From the NCBI GenBank assembly GCA_016721725.1, contig JADKHN010000001.1, forward strand, positions 2,000,481-2,064,480: a stretch of DNA of 64,000 nucleotides. The letters are read 5' to 3'. Shown here one piece after another: positions 36,002 through 44,541 of this stretch. How positions within the stretch are numbered: the first letter of the stretch is position 1; every line of letters starts with the position of its first letter. Both the position numbers and the translations under genes were made by a program. Under the pieces are notes generated by a model. That model ran no database searches, had not been told where the DNA came from, and saw only the letters and a program-made list of their open reading frames with translations. Origin of the DNA: Chitinophagaceae bacterium. GTDB lineage: Bacteria > Bacteroidota > Bacteroidia > Chitinophagales > Chitinophagaceae.

Positions 36002-38839
36002 TCAGAGGGGAAACTGCGGGATGAGTTTTCTCAGGTTGATATTTTGCAGGTCGATGCTGAAGGAGATCTTTTTTGAAAAACTATTTTTGGGGAATACGGA
36101 TTTGTAATAGTTCTTGTACACAGAGCTGTATAATAAGGGCAGGTATACGTTCACCACATTCTTGAACAGGGATAACTGCACGCCCGCATCATACACAAAG
36201 CGGCCGGTCTCCGCATTCTTTTTCCAGGCTTCGGCATAGGTCCCGATGTCAAGAAATAGTTTCACCGGCAGCTTAAAAGGTAAAACGGAAAACGGGTTGA
36301 TCATGGCGGGGATATCGGTTGTGAAATTGAGCGAAGCCAGCCAATCGTCGGTCTTGCCCACCTTATTGCTGAGCAGGTCGGTGCTGACTTTCATTCCGCC
36401 ATCCCGGATCATCATTTGCTGCGAGGAGAATTTATCGAATTCATTCCTCCCCACAAAATAATTGCTGTAGGTGTAATCCTCATTACCGCGGGGGCCGGAG
36501 AGGTTCAGGTGATAGGGATCCGTATTGAAACGTTTGATCAGGGTCTGATCGCCGATATAGATGAATTTACCGGCAAAGAAGCGGAGATTCATACCACCGC
36601 CTTTGGGATAATTGAAAAAATAATTACCGGTCAGATTGAATCGTAAGAAACCATCACCCTGTTCGGCCTGGAAGACAGCTTTATACGGATACAGCACCCG
36701 GTTGTTCTCGAAGACGAACTGCAGTTGGTTCAGGTAACGACTGGTATAGGGATAGGTGATGATGTCCTGTTGTAAAACCGTATCCCGGGTAAATTGCAGC
36801 CCCTGTTCACGGAACAGGAAGGTCTTCCATTGTAGAAATTTGGTGATGGTACTCCGCGGGTCTTTATTGGCGAAAGTGAACCTGGCCGTAGGGACGATCC
36901 TGATGTAACGCTGGTAATGGGTGGTGTTTGTGGAATCAGTGAATGAATCACCACTGAATGTAGATGCCGCAACAGCGATCTCAGCATGCTGACCGCGGGT
37001 TCCGGGATACCAGTTATAGCCTATGCGGCCGAGTCCGTTGAATTGTTTGCTCCCGGTGGCGTAATAAGGTACCAGCAAAAATTGAAGCTTTGGCAAAGGC
37101 AGGGTATAGTTGTGGAAAAGGGCCCCTACCATCAGTTTGTCATAAAAATTATAACCAACTGCCGGGGAAGCGAAGATATAGTTGTACTTATCCGTCGCTT
37201 TCGCGCTGAAGAAACTGGTGAACCGGATGCCTTTGCCGGCCTGTTTTTTCAGGTCTCCTTTTTGATTGAGTTGCGCAAAGCGGGCATCCAGGTTCTTTCC
37301 GCTGGTCTCTTCCAGAATTTTTTTGAAATCATTGGGATAGGGATGTTTGAATTTCCATTGCGTAAAATAAGACTGCATGGCCCGGTCGAACACGGCTATA
37401 CCCAGTTCTTTCTCCAGTTCTTTCATCCATTCGCCTGTCTTTACATAAGCAACCAGGTTATAGTTCAGACTGGTGAATCTTTCTCCGGAAAGTTCGATGG
37501 GCTGATCTTTTTTGACAGCCGTTATGGTTCGTAAGAGTGTATTCTGCAGGTCATCGGGGATCCTGTTTTTGAGGAAAGCGCTTTTCAGGGGAATGATATC
37601 CAATGATACGGATCCATATTGCTGGAGGGAATACCGGGTGTCATAATAAGTATTCATGCCTTCATCCATCCAGGGGTGGGTCCGTTCATTGGTGCCCAGG
37701 ATGCCCTGGAACCAATTATGCCCTACTTCATGATTGATCACAAAATCCAGCATCTTTTCCGATCCGCCGGATTCCAGCAAAGTGACTGTTGGATATTCCA
37801 TTCCGCCTCCGTTTCCTCCATCCACTACACTGACCACATTATACGGGTATTCACCCAACCAGGTACTCTTGGTCAAAATGGCTCGTTTGATCATGGCGAT
37901 GCAGTTCTTCCATTCGGATTCATTCCGGGTATAATGAAAGGCATAAGCATCAATGACGCGGCCGGAGGGAAGCTTCAGTGAATCGTGCTTAACGACGAAG
38001 TTCCGGTCGGCGAACCAGGCGAAATCATGCACATTATCCTGCCGGTAATGCAAGGTCTTGAGTGGTTCCTGAGGGACAGATTTTATTTCATTGGTTTTAA
38101 GTGCAGGCTTCTTCTTAATTCGGGGTCCCGTCTGGGCTACGGGTGGTTTGATCGTCAGCAGCCATTTTTTTTCCTTTTCATCCTGTAATTCACCGGTTGC
38201 GGCAACAATATACTTTTCCGGAAGCGTGATCCTCACCTCGTAGTTCCCGTATTCACTGTAGAATTCACCCTGGTCGAGATAGGGGATCGGGTGCCAGCCT
38301 TTTCGGTCGTAAACCGCGGGTTTTGGGTACCATTGGGTGATCCATAATGCCTGGTCCTGGTAACCTCCCCGGGAGAAAGCGTAAGGCAGTTTGACATGGA
38401 AGGGGGTTTCGATCTTAACTGACGCATTTGGCAGCAGCGGCTGGGGAAGCATCAGTTTGATGATCTCCTGGTGCAGCGGATGATCGGTTGTGGCGGCGGT
38501 AATGCCGTTGACCTTGAAATCCAGCCGGTTCATATAGCCACGCTGATCGTTATCGCTGAAATAGAACGCCGTACTTCCGTTCTCCAGTTGCTGGTCGGTA
38601 AATGCGGTGCGGTCATTTTTAAAGGCATTGGCCCAGCAATGGATCCAGATGAAGGACAGGGTATCCGGCGAGTGATTGGTATAATTCATGCGCACATAAC
38701 CATCCAGCGTTTTGTCTATGTCATTCAGTGAAACATCGATCTGGAAATTGACCTGTTGTTGCCAGTATGGGGAGACTTGACAGTTGGCAGTTGGCAGTTG
38801 GCAGTAAAACAGAACAAACAGGAGGATGATTCTTTTCAA
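36002..38839 (-). CDS. M1-family zinc metallopeptidase, secreted
   Basis: A 945-residue protein with a signal peptide (MKRIILLFVLFYC, ending near CQ). The zinc site HEVGH (His370, His374) and Glu393 in WMDEGMN give the HEXXH-18-E spacing of the M1 family. GGGMEYPTV is the M1 substrate motif (GxMEN variant, GGMEYP). The C-terminal half (from about residue 520) is beta-rich and may be a barrel-like or accessory domain. The signal-peptide region LPTANCQ is encoded by the CAGTTGGCAG-type dispersed repeat (38781-38804). It is likely an envelope aminopeptidase. Confidence 0.88.
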   Translation of the reverse strand: MKRIILLFVLFYCQLPTANCQVSPYWQQQVNFQIDVSLNDIDKTLDGYVRMNYTNHSPDTLSFIWIHCWANAFKNDRTAFTDQQLENGSTAFYFSDNDQRGYMNRLDFKVNGITAATTDHPLHQEIIKLMLPQPLLPNASVKIETPFHVKLPYAFSRGGYQDQALWITQWYPKPAVYDRKGWHPIPYLDQGEFYSEYGNYEVRITLPEKYIVAATGELQDEKEKKWLLTIKPPVAQTGPRIKKKPALKTNEIKSVPQEPLKTLHYRQDNVHDFAWFADRNFVVKHDSLKLPSGRVIDAYAFHYTRNESEWKNCIAMIKRAILTKSTWLGEYPYNVVSVVDGGNGGGMEYPTVTLLESGGSEKMLDFVINHEVGHNWFQGILGTNERTHPWMDEGMNTYYDTRYSLQQYGSVSLDIIPLKSAFLKNRIPDDLQNTLLRTITAVKKDQPIELSGERFTSLNYNLVAYVKTGEWMKELEKELGIAVFDRAMQSYFTQWKFKHPYPNDFKKILEETSGKNLDARFAQLNQKGDLKKQAGKGIRFTSFFSAKATDKYNYIFASPAVGYNFYDKLMVGALFHNYTLPLPKLQFLLVPYYATGSKQFNGLGRIGYNWYPGTRGQHAEIAVAASTFSGDSFTDSTNTTHYQRYIRIVPTARFTFANKDPRSTITKFLQWKTFLFREQGLQFTRDTVLQQDIITYPYTSRYLNQLQFVFENNRVLYPYKAVFQAEQGDGFLRFNLTGNYFFNYPKGGGMNLRFFAGKFIYIGDQTLIKRFNTDPYHLNLSGPRGNEDYTYSNYFVGRNEFDKFSSQQMMIRDGGMKVSTDLLSNKVGKTDDWLASLNFTTDIPAMINPFSVLPFKLPVKLFLDIGTYAEAWKKNAETGRFVYDAGVQLSLFKNVVNVYLPLLYSSVYKNYYKSVFPKNSFSKKISFSIDLQNINLRKLIPQFPL
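38781..38804. repeat. Dispersed CAGTTGG repeat inside the M1 peptidase signal peptide
   Basis: Three and a half units of CAGTTGG lie within codons of the signal peptide on the minus strand, encoding CQLPTANCQ. The same unit forms the intergenic repeat block at 38990-39025 (on the other strand, CCAACTG). Confidence 0.8.
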
Positions 38840-38855
38840 GGCCGGGGTGTTTTAT

Positions 38856-38863
38856 CAAAAATA
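38856..38863 (-). promoter_or_regulatory. -7 box (TATTTTTG, minus strand) of the M1 peptidase-GNAT unit
   Basis: CAAAAATA on the plus strand reads TATTTTTG on the minus strand, 17 bases before the start codon at 38839. Confidence 0.5.
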
Positions 38864-38880
38864 ACAAAAACGGGGCAGTT

Positions 38881-39090
38881 CTCAGTCCACTGTCCACAGT
38901 TCTCAGTTTGCAGTTCGCAGCTTCTTTCTTACCGATAGGCCACTTGTTTACTTATTTGCCCACTACCCACTGCCCACTGCCCACTGCCCACTGCCCACTG
39001 CCCACTGCCAACTGCCAACTGCCAACTGCTGACTTCTAACTTCCAACCTCCAACTTCAAACTTTCAAACTCCAACTTCCAACCTCCACCT
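38881..39090. repeat. Block of short tandem repeats (CCCACTG, CCAACTG, CCAACTT units)
   Basis: Almost the entire gap between the M1 peptidase and the sugar transferase consists of seven-base units that drift from CAGTTCGCAG through CCCACTG to CCAACTG and CCAACTT. Unit length is constant while the sequence changes stepwise. No gene is present. Confidence 0.88.
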
Positions 39091-40486
39091 ATTTCCCCTT
39101 CCCCGAAAAGATGATCCGGATCGTATGCAGCATGATCTTGAAATCCAGGGCCAGCGAAACGTTCTCGATATACATCAGGTCGAAGGGGAGCCGTTCGATC
39201 ATCTCTTCAATGCTGGATGCATAGCCGAATTTGACCATTCCCCAACTGGTGAGACCGGGCTTTACTTTGAACAGGTAATTATATTCCGGATGATCCTTCA
39301 CGATCTGGTCGATATAAAATTTGCGTTCCGGTCTTGGACCCACCAGGCTCATTTCGCCCTTGATGATATTCCATAGCTGGGGCAACTCGTCCAGCCGCCA
39401 TTTGCGCATCACTTTTCCCCAGGGCGTTATCCTGCTGTCGGTCTCGCTGCTTAATTCAGGACCATTGGGTTCGGCATTGGTGATCATGCTCCGGAACTTG
39501 ATCATGGAGAAGGGCTGCCCTTTATAACCGATCCTTTCCTGGCGGTAAAAAAGCGGTCCGGCAGACGATAGCCGAACACGAATGGCGGTAAATAGGAACA
39601 GGGGGAAGAGAAGGATCAATCCCATGACCGAAGCGGAAATATCGATCAGCCTTTTGATATTCTGTTGCCAGGAAGGAAGGAGACCCGAGTGCAGGTCGAT
39701 CAGGGGAACTCCCAGTACATTATTCGTCTGAACCGCGCCGCTGATGATGTCTACGGTATCCGGAATGATCTTGATGTTCACATCTTTATTGCTCAGTTGA
39801 CGGAGTACATTTTCGAGCTGGGCCCTTTCTTTTTTTTCAATGGCGATGATCACTTCCTCGATCCGGTATTGGCTGATGATGGTTTCGATGGCATCGGTCT
39901 TGCCGAAATTCTGTACCTCGGCCGGCAAAGAAGATCCATCGGTGCCGTTGGTATTGACGAATCCGATGATCCGGTAGCCGGTATTCTCGGTATTGTTCAC
40001 GATGGAACGATGAAGCTGTGAAGCATTGTTGCTGGAACCAACGATGAGGGTATTGAAGAAGACAGTCCCATTCCTGAGTTGTGATTTTACCCTTTGTAGT
40101 ACCAATAGCCGGATGAAATACGTGAATCCGAAATGAAGGATGACAAGGGAAAGGAATTCCTTATAATAGATGTTGTAGTCACCAATGGCATCATAGACCA
40201 GGAATAAGAAGAGGATGCCAACCGATCCGGTAAAGGAAACGGCCAGGATGATCATCGCTTCAGATAGCCTGGACTTCTGGTAAAGGCCTTTATAACTTCC
40301 GGTCAGGTGAAACAGGATGATCCAGGCCAGTGGAAAAAGGAGAAGCCCGAGATAGAATTTCTGTCCCACCACAAAAGGTTCCCCGATGATCCGTTTCCGG
40401 ATAAAATAAAAGACCACCCAGGCCAGTATGCCGGCGAGGAAATCGGCCGCAACATACCATCGTATATTTATCCGGGGTTGGTTCAC
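39089..40486 (-). CDS. Polyprenyl glycosylphosphotransferase (undecaprenyl-phosphate sugar-1-phosphate transferase)
   Basis: A 465-residue WcaJ-like protein: four to five N-terminal membrane helices, a central Rossmann-like CoA-binding-type domain (TLIVGSSNNASQLHRSI), one more helix, and the C-terminal catalytic domain with SSAGPLFYRQERIGYKGQPFSMIKFRSM, DELPQLWNIIKGEMSLVGPRPER and KPGLTSWGMV. It starts exopolysaccharide or O-antigen units on the lipid carrier at the inner membrane. The Gfo/Idh oxidoreductase is encoded just upstream on the same strand (27 bases), a common pairing in surface-sugar loci. Confidence 0.93.
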   Translation of the reverse strand: MNQPRINIRWYVAADFLAGILAWVVFYFIRKRIIGEPFVVGQKFYLGLLLFPLAWIILFHLTGSYKGLYQKSRLSEAMIILAVSFTGSVGILFLFLVYDAIGDYNIYYKEFLSLVILHFGFTYFIRLLVLQRVKSQLRNGTVFFNTLIVGSSNNASQLHRSIVNNTENTGYRIIGFVNTNGTDGSSLPAEVQNFGKTDAIETIISQYRIEEVIIAIEKKERAQLENVLRQLSNKDVNIKIIPDTVDIISGAVQTNNVLGVPLIDLHSGLLPSWQQNIKRLIDISASVMGLILLFPLFLFTAIRVRLSSAGPLFYRQERIGYKGQPFSMIKFRSMITNAEPNGPELSSETDSRITPWGKVMRKWRLDELPQLWNIIKGEMSLVGPRPERKFYIDQIVKDHPEYNYLFKVKPGLTSWGMVKFGYASSIEEMIERLPFDLMYIENVSLALDFKIMLHTIRIIFSGKGK

Positions 40487-40513
40487 GTCGTGGTTGGGTG
40501 GAATGAATTATGG

Positions 40514-41485
40514 TTAGCCCAGGTGACTGTTCCCGATCTTGTCCAGTATCTGGTGGGCCACTTCCATGGCCCGGAAACCATCCACTACGGAGACCGGTGT
40601 ATTGGTATTGTTCAAAATAGCATCCCTGAATTCTTCCAGTTCCATTTTGATCGCATTCACATCCTGTATGTTCGGATTTGAAATGGCGATGGTCTTTTTG
40701 CCATGATTGGTTTCGATATCGAAAGTGAAGACATTCTTTTCACCGGGGGTATTGAGCTTGATGATCTCGGTCTTCTTTTCCAGGAAGTCGATGCCGATAT
40801 AGGCGTCTTTCTGGAACAGCCTCATTTTGCGCATTTTTTTCATCGAAATGCGACTGCTGGTGAGATTGGCCACACATCCGTTGTCGAATTCGATGCGGAC
40901 GTTGGCGATATCCGGTGTATCGCTCATCACCGCGACGCCATTGGCGCTGATATAATTGACATTGCTTTTGACCAGGTTCAGGATGATATCGATGTCGTGG
41001 ATCATCAGGTCCAGGATCACACTGACGTCGGTTCCCCGGGGATTGAATTGCGAGAGGCGGTGCACTTCAATGAACATGGGTTGTATCACCTGGTCTTTCA
41101 GGGCCAGGAAAGCGGGGTTGAACCGTTCCACATGTCCCACCTGGAATTTGATATTGGCCTCTTTGGCCAGTTTGACCAGTTCCCGGGCTTCATCCATGGT
41201 ATTGGCCAGGGGCTTTTCCACAAAAACATGCTTGCCTTTTTTTATGGCCGCCTCGCAGAGCTTGAAATGGGCGCTGGTGGGGGCTACGATATCTACCGCA
41301 TCACAGTCATCCATCAGGGCGCCGGCATCGGTGTATCTTTTCAGCTGGTATTTTTCGCTGACCGCGGCGGCATTGGCATCATCCGTATCGCAGAAGCCGA
41401 CCAACTGCACGCCGGCAATGGCCGCCCAGTTGTTCAGGTGGAATTTTCCGAGGTGCCCGGCTCCGATGACTCCTATTTTAAGCAT
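40514..41485 (-). CDS. Gfo/Idh/MocA-family NAD(P)-dependent oxidoreductase
   Basis: A 323-residue protein with the N-terminal Rossmann motif KIGVIGAGHLGKFHL, the family motif FVEKPLANT and the C-terminal alpha/beta domain (VILDLMIHDIDIILNLV with the conserved His). Members act on sugars or nucleotide sugars. With the neighbouring sugar-phosphate transferase it may make a modified sugar for the envelope. The exact substrate is not readable. Confidence 0.88.
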   Translation of the reverse strand: MLKIGVIGAGHLGKFHLNNWAAIAGVQLVGFCDTDDANAAAVSEKYQLKRYTDAGALMDDCDAVDIVAPTSAHFKLCEAAIKKGKHVFVEKPLANTMDEARELVKLAKEANIKFQVGHVERFNPAFLALKDQVIQPMFIEVHRLSQFNPRGTDVSVILDLMIHDIDIILNLVKSNVNYISANGVAVMSDTPDIANVRIEFDNGCVANLTSSRISMKKMRKMRLFQKDAYIGIDFLEKKTEIIKLNTPGEKNVFTFDIETNHGKKTIAISNPNIQDVNAIKMELEEFRDAILNNTNTPVSVVDGFRAMEVAHQILDKIGNSHLG

Positions 41486-41502
41486 AGCAATGTTTCTTTG
41501 GT

Positions 41503-41510
41503 CAAAGATA
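41503..41510 (-). promoter_or_regulatory. -7 box (TATCTTTG, minus strand) of the oxidoreductase-sugar transferase unit
   Basis: CAAAGATA on the plus strand is TATCTTTG on the minus strand, 18 bases before the start codon at 41485. No clear -33 element is visible. Confidence 0.6.
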
Positions 41511-41570
41511 GATTCCTGTTAACTGAGCTGCCCCATTTGTTACCAACATTCAGCAGGGCTCTGATAGTGA

Positions 41571-41599
41571 AAAATAAAAAAGTCTTCATGCTGAAGACT
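41571..41599 (-). terminator. accA terminator (minus strand)
   Basis: On the minus strand AGTCTTCA and TGAAGACT pair around a GCA loop, followed by TTTTTTATTTTT. It lies 11 bases after the accA stop. Confidence 0.92.
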
Positions 41600-41609
41600 C
41601 GTCGATTGG

Positions 41610-42590
41610 TCAATCCTCAGGGGTTTCTTCCCAGAAGCCCATTTTGCCGAATTTTTCGATACGCTGTTCCACCCGTTTATCAGCGGGGATCGCTTTTAAT
41701 TCCTGTATGACCGGGAGGAGGTATTGTTTTAATTGTTCAGCGGCTCCTTCGTAATCCCAGTGAGCTCCACCCAGTGGTTCAGGTATGACCCCATCCACCA
41801 GTCCGAATTTAAGCATGTCATCGCCGGTCAGGCGAAGTTGTTCGGCAGCGGTCTCTTTCTTATCCCAGCTGCGCCAGAGAATGCTGCTGCAACTTTCAGG
41901 GGAGATCACCGTATACCAGGTATTCTCCATCATAAAGACCCGATCGCCAACGCCAATGCCCAGGGCGCCGCCGCTGGCTCCTTCGCCGATGACCACGCAG
42001 ATCACGGGTACTTTCAGCCGGATCATCTCATAGATATTGCGGGCGATGGCTTCTCCCTGCCCGCGTTCTTCCGCTTCGAGACCGGGGAAGGCTCCGGGAG
42101 TGTCGATCAGGGTGATGACCGGCTTGTTGAATTTTTCGGCCAGTTTCATCAGCCGGAGCGCTTTACGGTATCCTTCGGGATTAGCCATGCCGAAATTGCG
42201 TAATTGACGTGTTTTCGTATTGGATCCTTTCTGCTGGCCGAGGATCATGACGGTCTCTCCTCCCAATTGGGCGAATCCGCCCACCATGGCCTTGTCATCC
42301 TTGACATTGCGGTCGCCGTGGAGTTCCACGAAGTTGGTGCACATGTGATGGATGTATTTGAGGGTATAGGGCCTGTCGGGGTGCCGGCTCAGCTGGACCT
42401 TCTGCCAGGGGGTAACATGACTGGTGATGTGCTTCTTGGTCTCCAGGATCCGCTCTTCCAGCATGGTGATGGCCCCGCTCATATTGGTCTTCGACTTCTC
42501 CGAGGTCACTTTCAGTTGTTCGATCTGGTCGTATAGCTCCTTGATCGGTTTTTCAAAGTCGAGAAATTGCCTTTTTTTTAGCTCGATCAT
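41610..42590 (-). CDS. accA: Acetyl-CoA carboxylase carboxyltransferase subunit alpha
   Basis: A 326-residue protein beginning at ATG 42590 (MIELKKRQFLDFEKPIKELYDQIEQL); the in-frame ATG at 42617 lies over the -7 box and is unlikely. Landmarks: RHPDRPYTLKYI, FVELHGDRNVKDDKAMVGG, FGMANPEGYRKALRLM, TPGAFPGLEAEERGQGEAI and GEGASGGALGIGV. Together with AccD it transfers the carboxyl group from biotin to acetyl-CoA in fatty acid synthesis. It is the last clearly chromosomal gene before the tRNA-Asp and the island. Confidence 0.97.
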   Translation of the reverse strand: MIELKKRQFLDFEKPIKELYDQIEQLKVTSEKSKTNMSGAITMLEERILETKKHITSHVTPWQKVQLSRHPDRPYTLKYIHHMCTNFVELHGDRNVKDDKAMVGGFAQLGGETVMILGQQKGSNTKTRQLRNFGMANPEGYRKALRLMKLAEKFNKPVITLIDTPGAFPGLEAEERGQGEAIARNIYEMIRLKVPVICVVIGEGASGGALGIGVGDRVFMMENTWYTVISPESCSSILWRSWDKKETAAEQLRLTGDDMLKFGLVDGVIPEPLGGAHWDYEGAAEQLKQYLLPVIQELKAIPADKRVEQRIEKFGKMGFWEETPED

Positions 42591-42614
42591 GAATGGGGGT
42601 GCTGTTAAGGTTAA

Positions 42615-42622
42615 CAAAAATA
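42615..42622 (-). promoter_or_regulatory. -7 box (TATTTTTG, minus strand) of accA
   Basis: CAAAAATA on the plus strand gives TATTTTTG on the minus strand, 24 bases before ATG 42590. Confidence 0.55.
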
Positions 42623-42690
42623 TAATGAACCGGCCGCTGGTTAATCTAAGATAGTTTGTAAAGGTAGGGCATACAATTTTTTTATAAAAG

Positions 42691-42723
42691 TTTTGGAATC
42701 AGAAAATAAGAGGCCTATCTTTG
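42691..42723 (+). promoter_or_regulatory. Promoter of the tRNA-Asp locus
   Basis: TTTTG (42691-42695) and TATCTTTG (42716-42723) are 20 bases apart. The initial transcribed region CCCTCCCTAAAAAA repeats that of the rplK and tRNA-tuf promoters. Confidence 0.75.
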
Positions 42724-42774
42724 CCCTCCCTAAAAAACGGGCAATTAGCCCCTGATTTATGGGAAAACAGCGTT

Positions 42775-42850
42775 GGATCGGTAGTTCAGTTGGTTAGAAT
42801 GCCGCCCTGTCATCCCTCCGGAATGGAGGGACGGGTTCGAGTCCGGCGAT
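42775..42850 (+). pseudogene. Damaged tRNA-Asp copy
   Basis: The first 38 bases (GGATCGG to CCCTGTCA, including the GTC anticodon) are identical to the intact tRNA-Asp 88 bases downstream. Then the 3' half of the anticodon stem and the variable loop are replaced by a perfect hairpin (TCCCTCC, GGAAT, GGAGGGA; 42813-42831). The T loop GTTCGAGTCC is still present, but the 3' acceptor strand (GGCGAT) cannot pair with GGATCGG. It cannot fold as a normal tRNA. Confidence 0.85.
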
Positions 42851-42862
42851 AAAAAAATATTT

Positions 42863-42936
42863 GGATCGGTAGTTCAGTTGGTTAGAATGCCGCCCTGTCA
42901 CGGCGGAGGTCGCGGGTTCGAGTCCCGTCCGGTCCG
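42863..42936 (+). tRNA. tRNA-Asp (anticodon GTC), probable island attachment gene
   Basis: Acceptor arms GGATCGG and CCGGTCC pair with one G-T wobble, the discriminator is G, the anticodon stem CCGCC/GGCGG encloses CTGTCAC, and the T arm has GGGTTCGAGTCCC. A terminator and an integrase gene follow directly, the usual layout of a tRNA-integrated element. The matching 3' tRNA fragment (other att site) is not in the window. Confidence 0.95.
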
Positions 42937-42964
42937 CTAAGAGGATGTCAAATCCTTGCAAAAA

Positions 42965-42994
42965 CCCGCAAACACTACGTTTGCGGGCTTTTTG
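42965..42994 (+). terminator. Terminator after tRNA-Asp
   Basis: CCCGCAAAC (42965-42973) pairs with GTTTGCGGG (42979-42987) around ACTAC, followed by CTTTTTG. Confidence 0.92.
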
Positions 42995-42998
42995 TTTA

Positions 42999-43183
42999 GT
43001 GAGTGATCACCAAAATATTCAAAATATTCATATAAAAAGTGAGTGATTCAGTGAGTCAAAATTACTAACTCTTTAACTCACTAAATATTTATTAAATCCT
43101 TTACTGTATTGAGTTTTGTAGTATTAATATATTTGTATTGGTATGTAGAATATTGTATATTTAGGGTACATTTTCAAACTCAC
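42999..43183. other. Repeated GTGAGT/ACTCAC motifs between tRNA-Asp and integrase (candidate att arm sites)
   Basis: GTGAGTGA occurs at 42999 and 43039, GTGAGT again at 43051, and the inverted ACTCAC at 43076 and 43178. AAAATATTC is also tandemly repeated (43012-43029). Clusters of such direct and inverted motifs beside the core site are typical arm-type binding sites of tyrosine integrases and excisionases. The role is inferred from position. Confidence 0.5.
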
Positions 43184-43188
43184 TGACT

Positions 43189-44382
43189 ATGTCCCGTACC
43201 TTCAATTTTCTCTTTTATCCGAAGAAACCTAAGGGCTATGAAAGTGGCACCGTGAAGCTTTACCTCCGGATAACCATTGAAGGAAAAATAAGCGAAACTG
43301 CTACTGCGCTCGATATTATTCCTGATAAATGGGAGGCCGGTAAAATGAAGGGCACCAAAGAAGATGCGAAGTCCTTTAATGCCTATTTGGATACATTGAA
43401 AAATAAACTATACGATTGCCATAAAGAACTCCTTCAATACGGAGCACCCATTACAGCGGAGACATTGAGGAATGCATTCACGGGAAAAGGGGAGAAACCA
43501 AGGTTCCTGTTACAGATTTTCAAGGCGCATAACAACAATATTGAAAAGCTTATTGGTAAGGATTATGCGAAGCCAACACTCACGAAATACAACACAACAG
43601 TAAATCACCTGGAGAACTTTCTGAAATGGAAATTTAAGACTTCAGATATCAGCCTATCCCAACTTAAATATGAATTCCTGGCCGATTTTGAATTCTATCT
43701 CAAATCCGAAAAAAGCATCGACCACAATACCACGGCAAAATATATCAAGAACACAAAGAAAGTGGTCAATGATTGCCTGGCAAAAGGGTGGCTAAAGGCA
43801 AATCCTTTTGTTAATTACAAGATCACTCCCAAACTGGTCGATCGAACCTTCCTTTCAGAAGCTGAACTCGAAACCTTGGCCAACAAAGAATTGAAAGTGG
43901 AAAGGATTGCCCTGGTACGCGATATTTTTGTTTTCAGCTGCTACACCGGGCTTTCATATATTGACGTGGCTAATTTAACCCCTAATCAAATTGCCATCGG
44001 GATGGACCGGGAGAAATGGATCTTCACCAGCCGGCAAAAAACAAACACCCCGTCACATATTCCGCTTTTGCCGCCGGCCATGGCAATCATCAATAAGTAC
44101 AAAGATCATCCTGCTGCAGTAAATAAAGGAAGATTGCTGCCAATTCTGAGTAATCAAAAAATGAATGCATACTTAAAAGAGATTGCAGACCTCTGTGAAT
44201 TAAACAAAGAGCTTACTTTCCATATGGCCCGTCATACTTTTGCCACAACGGTTACTTTAACCAATGGAGTTCCTATTGAAACGGTCAGCAAAATGCTCGG
44301 CCATAAAAAACTGCAGACAACGCAACACTATGCCAAAATATTAGATACAAAGGTCAGCCAGGATATGGGCAATCTTTTTTAA
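43189..44382 (+). CDS. IntDOT-like tyrosine integrase of the island
   Basis: A 397-residue protein with an N-terminal arm-binding domain (about residues 1-100, FLFYPKKPKGYESGTVKLYLRITIEGK), a SAM-like core-binding domain (about 110-215) and a catalytic domain. HMARHTFATT (His, Arg), LGHKKLQTTQ (His) and HYAKI (Tyr) are intact. At the position of the first catalytic arginine the sequence is YTGLSYIDVANL, with serine in place of arginine, as reported for the integrase of the conjugative transposon CTnDOT. It should integrate the island at the tRNA-Asp. The reading frame is complete. Confidence 0.93.
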   Translation: MSRTFNFLFYPKKPKGYESGTVKLYLRITIEGKISETATALDIIPDKWEAGKMKGTKEDAKSFNAYLDTLKNKLYDCHKELLQYGAPITAETLRNAFTGKGEKPRFLLQIFKAHNNNIEKLIGKDYAKPTLTKYNTTVNHLENFLKWKFKTSDISLSQLKYEFLADFEFYLKSEKSIDHNTTAKYIKNTKKVVNDCLAKGWLKANPFVNYKITPKLVDRTFLSEAELETLANKELKVERIALVRDIFVFSCYTGLSYIDVANLTPNQIAIGMDREKWIFTSRQKTNTPSHIPLLPPAMAIINKYKDHPAAVNKGRLLPILSNQKMNAYLKEIADLCELNKELTFHMARHTFATTVTLTNGVPIETVSKMLGHKKLQTTQHYAKILDTKVSQDMGNLF

Positions 44383-44541
44383 AAATTCAAGAAAAATGCT
44401 AAGCTTAAAAAAGTAGCAAATAAGTAAACATTATTTTTTCATTTTTAAACTACCTTTATTACTCAACTTTAAGTTGATCACATAAAAATATTGCTAGCGA
44501 TTAGCTATTATTAGAGTTTCTGAAAACCCGCTAATTTTTCA

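Noticed and set aside
38941..39060. Tandem CCCACTG units as a possible CRISPR or replication iteron array
   Set aside because: Units are contiguous seven-mers with gradual drift and no unique spacers, and no origin genes are near.
42775..42850. First tRNA-Asp copy as a functional tRNA with an intron
   Set aside because: The 3' acceptor strand does not pair with the 5' strand, and removing the hairpin does not restore the anticodon stem.
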